Assembly (NCBI RefSeq): GCF_002042965.1 | Contig: NZ_MZNT01000004.1 | Location: 124,001 to 188,000, forward strand | Source: Paenibacillus sp. 32352 | GTDB taxonomy: Bacteria > Bacillota > Bacilli > Paenibacillales > NBRC-103111 | Length of the DNA: 64,000 nucleotides | Direction of reading: 5' to 3' | In this document: piece after piece, positions 45,322 through 54,716 of the stretch | How the letters are laid out: every line of letters begins with the position of its first letter | Numbering within the stretch: the first letter of the stretch is position 1 | The notes under the pieces: model-generated | The model's input: only the letters and a program-made list of their open reading frames with translations | Database searches by the model: none | Told to the model about the DNA's origin: nothing | Made by a program: the position numbers and the translations under genes

Positions 45322-48108
45322 TTATCTTGCCACCGGTTTGGCGCTGCCGTAACGGATCGGTTTGCGCTTGGACGGCTTGCTCATCAGGCTGCCGAAGCCC
45401 ATGAAGAACGTCGGAATACCTGCGAAAATCAATACAATAATCCAATCCTTCCACCCGAGCGGAACGGTTTTGAAAATCGGCTGAAGCTGCTCTACATACA
45501 ATACCGCCAGCATAAGGATCAGCGATGAAACGACAGCGAGCACCAGGTAGCCGTTCTGAAGCGGATTGCGGTGGAAGATCGAGCGGGAGCTGCGGCAGTC
45601 AAAGACATGAATCAGCTGAGCCATAACCAACGTAGCGAAGGCAACCGTCTGAGCTTTTACCAGTACGTCCGCCTCATTCTTGCCTCCTTGATGGAGCATG
45701 ATCATGAACGCGGCCAAGGTACATACGCCGATCAGAATCCCGCGGCTAATAATTTTCCAGCCAAGACGCCGGGCAAATATATTTTCCCTTGCCGGGCGCG
45801 GCTTTTGCTGCATGAGATCCTTTTCCGCCTGGTCGACGCCGAGAGCCATTGCCGGAAGACCGTCTGTCACCAGATTGACCCACAAAATCTGAATCGGAAT
45901 TAACGGCAGCGGAAGACCTGCCATCATAGCAAGAAACATGGTCATAATCTCGCCTACATTGGATGCGAGCAAATAACGGATAAACTTGCGGATGTTCTCA
46001 TAAATTCCGCGCCCTTCCTCTATTGCTGCCACTATCGTTGCAAAGTTATCGTCACTAAGCACAAGCGCCGAAGCTTCCTTCGATACGTCCGTGCCGCTGA
46101 TGCCCATCGCTATCCCGATATCCGCCGCTTTAATAGCAGGCGCGTCGTTAACGCCATCCCCCGTCATCGCGACAACATGACCTTTTCTTTGCAGCGACTT
46201 CACGATTCGCAGCTTGTGCTCAGGGGATACCCGCGCATACACGTAGGTATCGTCAACCCGAGCGTCCAGATCGTCGTCCGACATCTGACTCAGCTGATGA
46301 CCGTTGAGTGCCAGTCCACCGTTAGGCGGGAGAATGCCCAGCTGCTTGGCGATGGCTTCGGCTGTGGACTGATGATCCCCTGTAATCATGACCGTCTTGA
46401 TGCCCGCCTTGCGGCATTTGGAGATGGCATCTCGTACTTCCTTGCGAGGCGGGTCGATCATTCCGGCCAAACCGATGAAGATGAGTCCGCTTTCGACCTC
46501 CTCCTCTGCATCGCAGCGCTCTGTAGGCTTAACATCACGGTAAGCCACGCCGAGAACACGGAGCGCGTTGTTTGCCATGCCTTCGTTGGCTGCCAGCACC
46601 TTTTGCTTCAGTGTCGTTGTAAACGGAATCACTCTATCGTCCCACAGGACATAGGAGCATTGATTCAGAAGCACGTCGGGTGCCCCCTTCGTGCATACCA
46701 TTCGGCCGCCTTGATGCTCCACAAGCACCGACATGCGCTTGCGCTCCGAATCAAAAGGATATTCCCCTACACGCCTGTACAAGCCTTCGATGGACTGCTG
46801 CGTCATCCCGGCCTTCGCTCCGAGAACGACAAGCGCTCCCTCGGTCGGGTCTCCTTTGATATTCCATGAAGAAACCGGCGTATCTTCCTCCTGCTTCTTT
46901 CTTTTGGTCTCCTGCTTTTCTTCAACAAGTACCGCATTATTACACAGCACCGATACTTGAAGAAGTCTCCGCAGCATCTGGTTTTTCTTTAGATTGACTT
47001 GGGCTCCTTTTTGAAGAATGTCACCATGCGGGGCGTATCCGTCCCCGGTTACCTCCAACAGGCTGCCCCCCAGCCACAGATGAGTGACCGTCATCTTATT
47101 TTGTGTCAGGGTGCCCGTCTTATCGGAACATATGACCGATGCGCAGCCCAGCGTTTCGACGGAAGGCAGCTTCCTTACGATCGCCTTGCGCTGAATCATC
47201 CGCTGCACGCCCAATGCCAGCGCGATGGTAACGATAGCGGGAAGCCCTTCAGGAATGGCGGCCACCGCCAAGCTGACTCCAGCCAAGAACATGCCGTATG
47301 GCTCTTGTCCATGCACGATACCTGCTACGACAACAAGAACGGTCAGCGCCAAAGCGACGATGATTAGTATTTTGCCGAGCTGCTCCAAACGATGCTGAAG
47401 AGGCGTATCCATGGATTCCGTGCTTTGAATCAAATCGGCGATTTTCCCCATTTCCGTATTCATTCCGGTACGTACAACAATTCCTTTGGCCGTTCCGCGC
47501 GTAATCATCGTTCCCATGAAGCCGAGATTCCGCTGATCTCCAAGCGGCACCTCTTCAGCTTGAAGCGCAGCTGTGTGCTTGCCAACAGGCACCGATTCTC
47601 CGGTCAGCGCCGATTCCTCCACGTACAAGCCGTTGGCGTCGATAAACCTCAGATCGGCAGGGATCCGGTCCCCGCTTTCCATGACGACGACATCGCCGGG
47701 AACAAGGTGCTTGGCCGGAATATGCTCGATCAATCCGCCCCGCACGACCTTCGCGTTTGGTGCCGAAAGCTCCTTGAGAGCACGAAGCGACCGTTCGGCA
47801 CGGAACTCCTGAATAAAGCCCAGAATACCGTTCATGATGATAATGGCGATAATGGTGATCGCATCCAAATATTCTCCCAGGAGCCCGGAAATTAACGTCG
47901 CCCCCATCAGCACCAGCACCATGAAATCTTTAAACTGGTTTAGGAAAAGGGAGAGCGGCGATATTTTCTTCCCCTCGGACAGTTCATTGTGACCATGCTC
48001 CTTTAATCGCCTCTCCGCCTCTTCTGAAGAGAGCCCCTGTGACGGTTCGATCTGCTGGATTTGCAGAATTTCCTCAGCCGTCATTTGATACCACTGCTTG
48101 TGACCCAT
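45322..48108 (-). CDS. Calcium-translocating P-type ATPase (SERCA type, YloB-like)
   Basis: Exports Ca2+ at the cost of ATP. It has 928 residues and about ten transmembrane helices. Actuator motif TGES, phosphorylation site DKTGTLTQNKMT, KGAPD, TGDGVNDAPA and an M4 segment AAIPEGLPAIV with calcium ligands are visible. YloB of B. subtilis is formed in sporulation and helps germination. The ATG at 48108 has GGGAGGG nine bases upstream. It is divergent from rqcH. Confidence 0.93.
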   Translation of the reverse strand: MGHKQWYQMTAEEILQIQQIEPSQGLSSEEAERRLKEHGHNELSEGKKISPLSLFLNQFKDFMVLVLMGATLISGLLGEYLDAITIIAIIIMNGILGFIQEFRAERSLRALKELSAPNAKVVRGGLIEHIPAKHLVPGDVVVMESGDRIPADLRFIDANGLYVEESALTGESVPVGKHTAALQAEEVPLGDQRNLGFMGTMITRGTAKGIVVRTGMNTEMGKIADLIQSTESMDTPLQHRLEQLGKILIIVALALTVLVVVAGIVHGQEPYGMFLAGVSLAVAAIPEGLPAIVTIALALGVQRMIQRKAIVRKLPSVETLGCASVICSDKTGTLTQNKMTVTHLWLGGSLLEVTGDGYAPHGDILQKGAQVNLKKNQMLRRLLQVSVLCNNAVLVEEKQETKRKKQEEDTPVSSWNIKGDPTEGALVVLGAKAGMTQQSIEGLYRRVGEYPFDSERKRMSVLVEHQGGRMVCTKGAPDVLLNQCSYVLWDDRVIPFTTTLKQKVLAANEGMANNALRVLGVAYRDVKPTERCDAEEEVESGLIFIGLAGMIDPPRKEVRDAISKCRKAGIKTVMITGDHQSTAEAIAKQLGILPPNGGLALNGHQLSQMSDDDLDARVDDTYVYARVSPEHKLRIVKSLQRKGHVVAMTGDGVNDAPAIKAADIGIAMGISGTDVSKEASALVLSDDNFATIVAAIEEGRGIYENIRKFIRYLLASNVGEIMTMFLAMMAGLPLPLIPIQILWVNLVTDGLPAMALGVDQAEKDLMQQKPRPARENIFARRLGWKIISRGILIGVCTLAAFMIMLHQGGKNEADVLVKAQTVAFATLVMAQLIHVFDCRSSRSIFHRNPLQNGYLVLAVVSSLILMLAVLYVEQLQPIFKTVPLGWKDWIIVLIFAGIPTFFMGFGSLMSKPSKRKPIRYGSAKPVAR

Positions 48109-48332
48109 CTGCTCATTCCCTCCCAAAAGGTTGTACCAAAAAGGTTGTTACGATGCCTCCCCTGTTCGGAACATCACCACAAGGACAGCTTCTTTTAGTA
48201 AATGTATTCAGACAAGCCGCAAAATAGCACAAAGGAAAACGGACTTAAGTTTTTAGCGAAAATATGGCATGATAGAGAATGGTACTTTACCATTATCTTA
48301 TTCTTGAATCATCGATTGGAGTTGTCTCAAAC

Positions 48333-50132
48333 ATGTCGTTAGACGGACTGGTCGTCCACAGCCTTGTGCATGAGCTGCAGCGTTGTGTGGGCGGCAGAAT
48401 CAATAAAGTTCACATGCCCTCCGAGCATGATATTGTCCTGCAGTTAAGAGCTCAGGGGAGCAACCTGAAGCTTCTTCTGTCAGCAAACCCTACCTATCCG
48501 AGGGTACATCTGACAGAGCAGAGCTTCCTGAACCCGCTGGAAGCCCCCATGTTCTGCATGCTGCTCCGCAAGCATTGTGAGAGCGGAATTATCGAGAGCA
48601 TCACTCAGCCCGGACTCGAACGGGTCATCCATATGCAAATACGCCAGCGCGATGAGCTTGGCGATATGAGCAGCAAAACGCTGATAATCGAAATCATGGG
48701 CCGTCACAGCAACATTATTTTAGTGGACCCTTCAGCAGGGACTATCATCGACGGGATTCATCACGTTACCCCGGCCATCAGCAGCTATCGGATCGTCATG
48801 CCGGGAAGTCAATATGTGTCACCTCCCGAGCAGCATAAGCAGCATCCTTTTGACGTGAATAAGGAAGGCTTTATTGCAAGCGTTACAAGCCCGCTGCCTG
48901 ATCTAGAGCAGGATGAGCTGGATAAGCCCCGTTCGGCGCCTGGCGATGAAACCTGGGAGCAGCGGATCGTAAACCGGTTCAGCGGCTTCAGTCCGCTTGT
49001 AGCCAAGGAATTGACATCCCGCTGCCATCCTCCATTAACCGATGCGAATACTCCGGAGGAGAACGCCGCCCTGCTATGGGAGCAATTCCACGCTTTGATC
49101 GAGCAGCTTCGCCAGGACCAATCGCAGCCGAACATTTGCGAGCGAGAGGCGAACGGGAAAGCCTATTTTTCCATAACCGAGCTATCGCATATCCAGGGAA
49201 CCGTAACGCACTACCCTTCCGTAAGCGAATGCCTTGAAGCTTTTTACGGAGATAAAGCCGAGCGGGACACAGTGAAGCAGCGCGTGTCGGATTTGCTCCG
49301 CTTTCTTCAAAATGAACGAAGCAAAAACATCAAAAAGCTCGACAAGCTTCAGGAAACGCTGGAGGAAGCGCAGGATGCGGATAAATTCCGGATTCTTGGA
49401 GAGCTGCTGACGGCTTCGATGCATCAAATCCAAAAAGGCGATTCGGAGATCGAGGTCATCAACTATTATGACGAGGAGCAAAGGCCGATCACCATTGCTT
49501 TGGACCCGCTGCTGACGGCTTCCGAGAATGCACAGCGCTATTTCAAGAAATATACGAAAAGCAAAAACAGCCTGATTGCCGTCAACGAGCAATTGGAGCA
49601 AACACATGAGGAAATCCGGTATTTGGAAGCATTACTGCAGCAGCTTGGCACCGCCTCGCTCAGCGATATTGAGGAAATCCGCGAGGAATTGGTGGAGCAG
49701 GGGTACATTCGCGACCGCGGCAAAAAATCACGCAAGAAGAAACCGAATCAGAAGCCTTCTCTTTCCTGCTTTACCTCAACGGAAGGCATACCAATCTACG
49801 TAGGCAAGAACAACACGCAAAATGAATATTTGACCAACCGGCTCGCCCAATCCGGCGATACCTGGCTGCATACGAAGGACATTCCCGGCTCTCATGTCGT
49901 CATCCGCAGCAATCAATTTAATGAGCAGACTCTGCATGAAGCCGCGCAGCTAGCCGCCTATTTCAGTCAGGCCAAGGAATCGAGCCAGGTCCCCGTCGAC
50001 TATACGTTCATCAAGCATGTGCGCAAGCCCAGCGGCGCCAAGCCCGGCTTCGTTATTTACGATCATCAGAAGACGCTGTTCGTCACTCCTGACGCTGACA
50101 TGATCAAACGAATGCCTGTTAGTATAAAATAA
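48333..50132 (+). CDS. rqcH: Ribosome quality-control protein RqcH (NFACT / FbpA family)
   Basis: Binds stalled 50S-nascent-chain complexes and adds C-terminal alanine tails. It has 599 residues: NFACT-N (GRINKVHMPSEHDIVLQLR; EIMGRHSNIILVD with the conserved Gly-Arg-His-Ser-Asn), coiled coils (about 330-450), and NFACT-R (DTWLHTKDIPGSHVVIR). The ATG at 48333 (MSLDGLVVHSLVHEL) is the family start; TGGAG lies 11 bases before. Confidence 0.94.
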   Translation: MSLDGLVVHSLVHELQRCVGGRINKVHMPSEHDIVLQLRAQGSNLKLLLSANPTYPRVHLTEQSFLNPLEAPMFCMLLRKHCESGIIESITQPGLERVIHMQIRQRDELGDMSSKTLIIEIMGRHSNIILVDPSAGTIIDGIHHVTPAISSYRIVMPGSQYVSPPEQHKQHPFDVNKEGFIASVTSPLPDLEQDELDKPRSAPGDETWEQRIVNRFSGFSPLVAKELTSRCHPPLTDANTPEENAALLWEQFHALIEQLRQDQSQPNICEREANGKAYFSITELSHIQGTVTHYPSVSECLEAFYGDKAERDTVKQRVSDLLRFLQNERSKNIKKLDKLQETLEEAQDADKFRILGELLTASMHQIQKGDSEIEVINYYDEEQRPITIALDPLLTASENAQRYFKKYTKSKNSLIAVNEQLEQTHEEIRYLEALLQQLGTASLSDIEEIREELVEQGYIRDRGKKSRKKKPNQKPSLSCFTSTEGIPIYVGKNNTQNEYLTNRLAQSGDTWLHTKDIPGSHVVIRSNQFNEQTLHEAAQLAAYFSQAKESSQVPVDYTFIKHVRKPSGAKPGFVIYDHQKTLFVTPDADMIKRMPVSIK

Positions 50133-50214
50133 CCCCGTAATGTGGGCGTGTCTGTTTGGAAACAACCTGACCCCACAGAACGGGCATTGCTTTCGATACC
50201 CGATTCAGACAATG

Positions 50215-50250
50215 AAAAAGACAAGACCGGTTGTCCGGTCTTGTCTTTTT
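50215..50250. terminator. Bidirectional terminator between rqcH and galU
   Basis: A perfect 16-bp stem AAAAAGACAAGACCGG with its complement and a TTGT loop; A- and T-tracts serve both strands. Confidence 0.92.
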
Positions 50251-50251
50251 C

Positions 50252-51127
50252 TTATCTGCGCCACGGCTCTGTTAACTGGGTCAGGTAAGCTTTTAACGCC
50301 CCTTGAAGCTCTTTTCTTTGCAGGGCGAATTCTATAGTCGCTTCGATATAGCCGAGCTTGTCCCCGACATCGTATCGTTTGCCCTGAATCGGATATACCA
50401 CCATCTGCCGCTCCCGGTTCAAGATACGAAGCGCATCCGTCAGCTGTATCTCCCCGCCTCTTCCCGGCTCGCACTTCTCCAATATGCCAAATATTTCAGG
50501 AGTGATGATATATCTGCCGATAACGGCCATATTGGACGGCGCATGATCACGGTCAGGCTTCTCCACAAGATCGTCAATATAGGAGAATGTGCCTGACTTC
50601 TGCGACGGCGATACGATGCCGTACTTGTTCACATCCTCCCAGGGAACTTGCTGTGTTGCTATGACCGCCGTTTCCGTCTGTTCGAACAGGTCGATCATTT
50701 GCATTAGACACGGCGGCTCCGATTGGATAATATCGTCACCCAGAAGTACGGCAAACGGCTCATTGCCGATAAACTTGCGCGCGCACAAGACCGCATGTCC
50801 GAGCCCCAAGGGCTGCTTTTGACGAATGTAGTGAACATCCGCCAAATTGGATACCTTGCGTACGATATCCAGCAGCTCCTGATTATCCTTCTCCTCGAGC
50901 ATCATTTCCAGCTCCACGGATTTGTCAAAATGATCCTCAATAGCCCGTTTATTGCGGCCCGTCACGATCATAATGTCCTCGATACCCGATTCGATCGCTT
51001 CTTCAACTATGTACTGAATAGCGGGTTTATCGACTATAGGCAGCATTTCTTTCGGCTGGGCTTTGGTTGCCGGCAAAAAACGGGTGCCGAGCCCTGCGGC
51101 AGGAATGATGGCTTTACGAACGTTCAT
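50252..51127 (-). CDS. galU: UTP-glucose-1-phosphate uridylyltransferase
   Basis: Makes UDP-glucose for teichoic acids, glycolipids and exopolysaccharide. It has 291 residues: AIIPAAGLGTRFLPATKAQPKEMLPI, the nucleotide-binding signature, and VEKPDRDHAPSNMAVIGRY. AAGGAGG precedes the ATG at 51127. Its start overlaps the 3' end of the PHP gene by 14 bases. Confidence 0.96.
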   Translation of the reverse strand: MNVRKAIIPAAGLGTRFLPATKAQPKEMLPIVDKPAIQYIVEEAIESGIEDIMIVTGRNKRAIEDHFDKSVELEMMLEEKDNQELLDIVRKVSNLADVHYIRQKQPLGLGHAVLCARKFIGNEPFAVLLGDDIIQSEPPCLMQMIDLFEQTETAVIATQQVPWEDVNKYGIVSPSQKSGTFSYIDDLVEKPDRDHAPSNMAVIGRYIITPEIFGILEKCEPGRGGEIQLTDALRILNRERQMVVYPIQGKRYDVGDKLGYIEATIEFALQRKELQGALKAYLTQLTEPWRR

Positions 51128-51971
51128 TTGCGTTCCTCCTTGCTTGACGCAGCTGCTCAATGACTTCCACCGAGATTTGGCGCGAGCCGATCGGGGCATG
51201 GAATACAACCCCGTTCCGTTCGCCGTGAAAATCGGAGCCAGCTGTCATAATCAAATGATATTGCTCAGCCAGCTGCTTGTAATGGGCCTCCTGCTCCGGC
51301 GTATGGTCGGAATGGTATACCTCCAAGCCTGCCAACCCTTGTGCAGCAAGCTCGCCTATGAGCTCGTCCTGGTCGTACAGCCCGGGATGAGCCAGAACAG
51401 GAACGCCGCCGGACTCCAATATCCATTGGATTGCGGCAGCCGGACCAATACGCGGCGGATTGACATAAGCGGCGCCGTCCTTACCAAGATAGCGATCAAA
51501 GGCTTCGGTCATCGAAGCTGCGTACCCTTTTCTTACCAAAGCGTCGGCAATATGCGGTCTTCCGATCGTCTCGTCTTGCTTCTTAGACTGAATAAGCGAT
51601 GCCTTCACATCATCCATCGTAATTTCCATTCCAAGCTCATTCAGGCGCGCTATCATCATCTCATTACGCCGATCGCGAACCTGGCGTATTTCACCCAACC
51701 GCTCCAACAGCAGCGGATCGCGATGATCGATGAAATAGCCAAGCACATGAATATCCTGCCCTTTGGACATGGTGCTGATCTCAACCCCGGGGACTACAAT
51801 AATCCCAAGCCGGCTGCCTGCTTCCAGCGCTTCCTCAATCCCCGCTACCGTATCGTGGTCCGTCACAGCTACGGCTCCCATGCCCGCTTCGCAAGCGAGC
51901 CTTACATTCTCCGAGGCAGACTGCGTCCCGTCCGAAGCCAGTGTATGTGTATGTAAATCTGCATAAAGCAA
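51114..51971 (-). CDS. PHP-domain phosphoesterase (YciV/RNase AM-like)
   Basis: A 285-residue PHP protein with metal-binding motifs ADLHTHTLASDGT, VTDHDT, PGVEIS, LAHPG and GSDFHGE. Relatives hydrolyse 3',5'-nucleoside bisphosphates or trim RNA 5' ends. The start is TTG at 51971, with AAAAGGGGG upstream; a TTG nine codons earlier has no site. Same strand as galU and overlapping it. Confidence 0.88.
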   Translation of the reverse strand: MLYADLHTHTLASDGTQSASENVRLACEAGMGAVAVTDHDTVAGIEEALEAGSRLGIIVVPGVEISTMSKGQDIHVLGYFIDHRDPLLLERLGEIRQVRDRRNEMMIARLNELGMEITMDDVKASLIQSKKQDETIGRPHIADALVRKGYAASMTEAFDRYLGKDGAAYVNPPRIGPAAAIQWILESGGVPVLAHPGLYDQDELIGELAAQGLAGLEVYHSDHTPEQEAHYKQLAEQYHLIMTAGSDFHGERNGVVFHAPIGSRQISVEVIEQLRQARRNANERS

Positions 51972-52025
51972 ACGTTTCGTCCCCCTTTTTATGTACAAAC
52001 AACAAAAGCTACATGCTCCAAAGCA

Positions 52026-52937
52026 TCAAATCCACTGACTTAAATCGCGCTCCCGCAAAAACGATACGAAAGTAACCGCCGCGATCGGCAATATCGTCGA
52101 ATTCAAATAGATGGCATAAAAGCTTCGCTTGAAGTGGATTCCCTCGATTTGCTTGACTTCAAGCACCTTGAGGGCAACCTCATGCTTCACGGAGGACTGG
52201 GAGAGAATGGATATCCCCAAACCGGCTTCAACCGCCGATTTGACTGCTCCTGTACTTCCAAGCTCCATCACGATTTTCATGTTTCCCGGGTCAATGCCCG
52301 CCCTTGCCAGCTCCTCCTCCATAACTCTTCTGGTTCCCGAGCCCTGTTCCCGAAGCACGAAAGGATACTGCAGAACCTCTTCCATCTTCACCGTGCTTTT
52401 GCCGGATAAAGGATGATCTTTAGGAACAATGAGCATGAGCTCATCGTTCATGACGGCTTCCGTATGGACATCGGGATGGTGAATTTCCGCCTCTACCAAG
52501 CCGAAGTTCAATTGATGGTTGAGTACTTCTTCCAATATTTGCCTCGTATTAATGACTTTCATGCTAACGGAGATGTTCGGATACTCTTTGCCGAAAGGAC
52601 CCAGCAGCCTAGGCAATATATATTCGCCTACGGTCATGCTCGCACCCAAATAAAGCCTATCCTCGAGCATATGGGTAAACCTGGACATGCTGATATCCGT
52701 TTCCTTCATCAAGTCTATACTGCGCTTTGCAAAAGGTAGCAGCGTTCTTCCCGCCTCCGACAGTTCAATTTTTTTGGTGGAGCGATTGAACAGCTTGGTG
52801 CCAAAATAGTCTTCAAGCGATTGAACCTGCATCGTTACTGCAGGCTGTGTCATATGAAGGGCTTGAGCAGCATGAGAAAAGCTCCCTTTTTCCGCAACCG
52901 TATAAAAAATATGAAGCTGGTGAAAATTAAGTGCCAT
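52026..52937 (-). CDS. LysR-family transcriptional regulator
   Basis: A 303-residue regulator: N-terminal winged helix (FHQLHIFYTVAEKGSFSHAAQALHMTQPAVTMQVQ), then a periplasmic-binding-type effector domain. Overall shape resembles CysL/YwfK or CbbR-like regulators; the effector is unknown and no adjacent target is evident. The ATG at 52937 lies after a GGAGG/AGGAG run. It has its own extended -10 promoter. Confidence 0.9.
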   Translation of the reverse strand: MALNFHQLHIFYTVAEKGSFSHAAQALHMTQPAVTMQVQSLEDYFGTKLFNRSTKKIELSEAGRTLLPFAKRSIDLMKETDISMSRFTHMLEDRLYLGASMTVGEYILPRLLGPFGKEYPNISVSMKVINTRQILEEVLNHQLNFGLVEAEIHHPDVHTEAVMNDELMLIVPKDHPLSGKSTVKMEEVLQYPFVLREQGSGTRRVMEEELARAGIDPGNMKIVMELGSTGAVKSAVEAGLGISILSQSSVKHEVALKVLEVKQIEGIHFKRSFYAIYLNSTILPIAAVTFVSFLRERDLSQWI

Positions 52938-52971
52938 CTCTCCTACTACCTCCAACTTGCATTGTAGCCCT

Positions 52972-52980
52972 ATTATAGCA
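52972..52980 (-). promoter_or_regulatory. Extended -10 promoter of the LysR gene
   Basis: On the minus strand TGCTATAAT, with TTTTGA at 17-base spacing as a weak -35. Confidence 0.55.
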
Positions 52981-53050
52981 AAGAAAAGTGCGACTCAAAA
53001 GGGAACGCCTCCAATCCTTGCCACATCTGGTGGAACCATGCTCATAAACA

Positions 53051-53086
53051 GAAAAAAGCCTTCCGCCCGTTGAAGCGGAAAGCTTT
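53051..53086 (-). terminator. Terminator after the 145-residue hypothetical gene
   Basis: On the minus strand AAAGCTTTCCGC / GCGGAAGGCTTT (one G-U pair) with a short loop is followed by a T-run, 25 bases after the stop codon. Confidence 0.85.
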
Positions 53087-53110
53087 GGCAACCCCTTTGT
53101 ATGAAGGCGC

Positions 53111-53548
53111 TTACCTTCTTTTGCGGCTGTTTTTTATTAATGTCATTCTGCGCGAATGTCGAAGCCAGGAATAATAGGACTTCAGGTCTCTTAACTCAAT
53201 CGTTTCGGACATGCGGCCTAAAAATGTAACGATAACCATACGGTGCAGCCGATGCTGACCGTACATTGTATCCGGATCAAAGGTTGTAAATTCTGCGACC
53301 ATAACAAGATCCTCATCCACCAAAAAAACGTCCTCGCCGTTTTTGTAATAAGATTTAATCCTGCCTTCTTTAAGCTTGCTCCATAAAAAATCGCAGATGT
53401 CGTCGAATCCGGTTTTCCGGTTCTCCACCCTATCAGTCCAGCGGATCCGAGCATGATTTGTGATTACGATATCCGTAATTTTTTTATCACCAAGGGCAAC
53501 AAAGTACGGATCGCAGTTGTTGGAACGGTGTGCTGCTTTATCTCTCAT
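53111..53548 (-). CDS. Hypothetical protein, 145 residues
   Basis: I do not recognise it firmly. ITNHARIRWTDRVENRKTGFDD resembles the histidine/arginine opening of DUF4258/RelE-like folds, and the following strands (RIKSYYKNGEDVFLVDEDLVMVAEF) fit such a fold; the C-terminus is basic (HSRRMTLIKNSRKRR). No partner antitoxin gene is adjacent. GAGGGG precedes the ATG at nine bases. Monocistronic with its own terminator. Confidence 0.6.
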   Translation of the reverse strand: MRDKAAHRSNNCDPYFVALGDKKITDIVITNHARIRWTDRVENRKTGFDDICDFLWSKLKEGRIKSYYKNGEDVFLVDEDLVMVAEFTTFDPDTMYGQHRLHRMVIVTFLGRMSETIELRDLKSYYSWLRHSRRMTLIKNSRKRR

Positions 53549-53664
53549 AAATCACAACCCCTCGCCCATTAAATTGGTCCTTTTCGCCTATGTACAAAAT
53601 CGATAGCACTTTCATTTTACTTGATTTAAAATATGAATCCAAATAAAAAAATCTTTAGAAAAGA

Positions 53665-53697
53665 AAATAAAAAAGCTTTCTCGAAAGAAAGCTTTTT
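53665..53697 (-). terminator. Terminator after ylbG
   Basis: On the minus strand AAAAAGCTTTC / GAAAGCTTTTT with a six-base loop, ending in a T-rich tract 17 bases after the ylbG stop codon. Confidence 0.75.
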
Positions 53698-53713
53698 CCC
53701 GGTACATCTTGAT

Positions 53714-53980
53714 TTACAGGCTGTAGAATCGGGTTTTATCCGGCATATTGCTTGTATATTCTGTCTTGATTTCGTTACGGTAGGAACGCTCCACCTTTTT
53801 TACAAACGGCAGCTTTTGCAGCTGCTTCATCGTCTCCTCCAGCTTGCTGCTGTGGACATACATGGCTGCATAATGCATTCTTTTGGAAATAAAATGGACG
53901 CTTCCATAGCGTTCAAGCTGCTTGGCTGCGGCTTTAATATCACTGAACCAAACGATAAGACCGCTTCGATCGATAAACAT
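53714..53980 (-). CDS. ylbG: YlbG family protein (DUF2129)
   Basis: A small conserved cytoplasmic protein of unknown role in Bacillales. It has 88 residues starting MFIDRSGLIVWFSDIKAA; KRYG-type core YGSVHFISKRMHYAAMYV and FVKKVERSYR match B. subtilis YlbG. The ATG at 53980 has AAGAAGGG six bases upstream. It follows ylbF as in Bacillus, but the pair is far from rsmD in this genome. Confidence 0.85.
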   Translation of the reverse strand: MFIDRSGLIVWFSDIKAAAKQLERYGSVHFISKRMHYAAMYVHSSKLEETMKQLQKLPFVKKVERSYRNEIKTEYTSNMPDKTRFYSL

Positions 53981-54176
53981 AGTCAACCCTTCTTTCTAAC
54001 GGGAGGATAAATATAATGAATTCGGAACTAACGAAGAATCCGATCTTGTAAAATTGGAAGCGCTGGCATCTTTGCTTACTGATTATGTAAATCGCAAATG
54101 GCACAAGGATGCCGCGGGGAAAAGCAAAGAAAGCGGAGGGGCCTTGGGAAGGCCCCCCGGCAAACCTTGTAAGGAG

Positions 54177-54638
54177 CTATCCGCAGTTGCCTGAGCAAGA
54201 GCCACCGGAAGAGCAGCTTCCCGAGGAACAGCCGCCCCCAGAAGCAAGAGGATCGTTGCTCGGTACCTTGATCGTGTCCGATACGCTGCGGGCTATCGTC
54301 TCCGATACGGAGAAGAGCAATTCGTCAAGACGCTGCTCCGCCTCCTTGAACCTTCTGACGGTCTCCAAGCTGTCCAGCTGTTCCTGAATGGACCTGGCCT
54401 GCTCCAGCGCACTGTGGTAATCAGGATGAAAATGCCCGAAGCGCTGGCATTCTTCAAACAGATCCTTCTTCTTCTGGAACAGCTTCAGCAGCTCCTGCAC
54501 CTGCGGGTCTTCTTCTTTTCTCTTCTTCCAATATAAATAATCCGCCGTCTCCGCGGAGTCTTTAATCAAATCACCCAAGCTGTAAGCCTGCATCAAAATG
54601 GCAGACATGTCCAACGTTTGAGCTTCAATAGCTGCCAT
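54177..54638 (-). CDS. ylbF: YlbF/YmcA family regulator with Cys-rich tail
   Basis: YlbF with YmcA and YaaT forms the Y-complex, which binds iron-sulfur clusters, supports RNase Y-dependent mRNA maturation and promotes competence, sporulation and biofilm. It has 153 residues: an all-helical core (about 10-120) and a flexible Gly/Ser tail with Cys137, Cys142, Cys148 and Cys152, which could serve as cluster ligands. CAGGTG precedes the ATG. A GC hairpin at 54138-54156 follows without a proper U-run. Confidence 0.85.
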   Translation of the reverse strand: MAAIEAQTLDMSAILMQAYSLGDLIKDSAETADYLYWKKRKEEDPQVQELLKLFQKKKDLFEECQRFGHFHPDYHSALEQARSIQEQLDSLETVRRFKEAEQRLDELLFSVSETIARSVSDTIKVPSNDPLASGGGCSSGSCSSGGSCSGNCG

Positions 54639-54716
54639 AATAGCACCTGCCTAATCTTCAATATTTATTCGGGCCAGACAAGTCTATCATATCATACATT
54701 GGGCTCATTTGTTGCA

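Noticed and set aside
54138..54156. GC-rich hairpin after ylbF as an intrinsic terminator
   Set aside because: Good 8-bp stem, but followed by CTCCGCTTTC rather than a U-run; kept only as a note in the ylbF entry.
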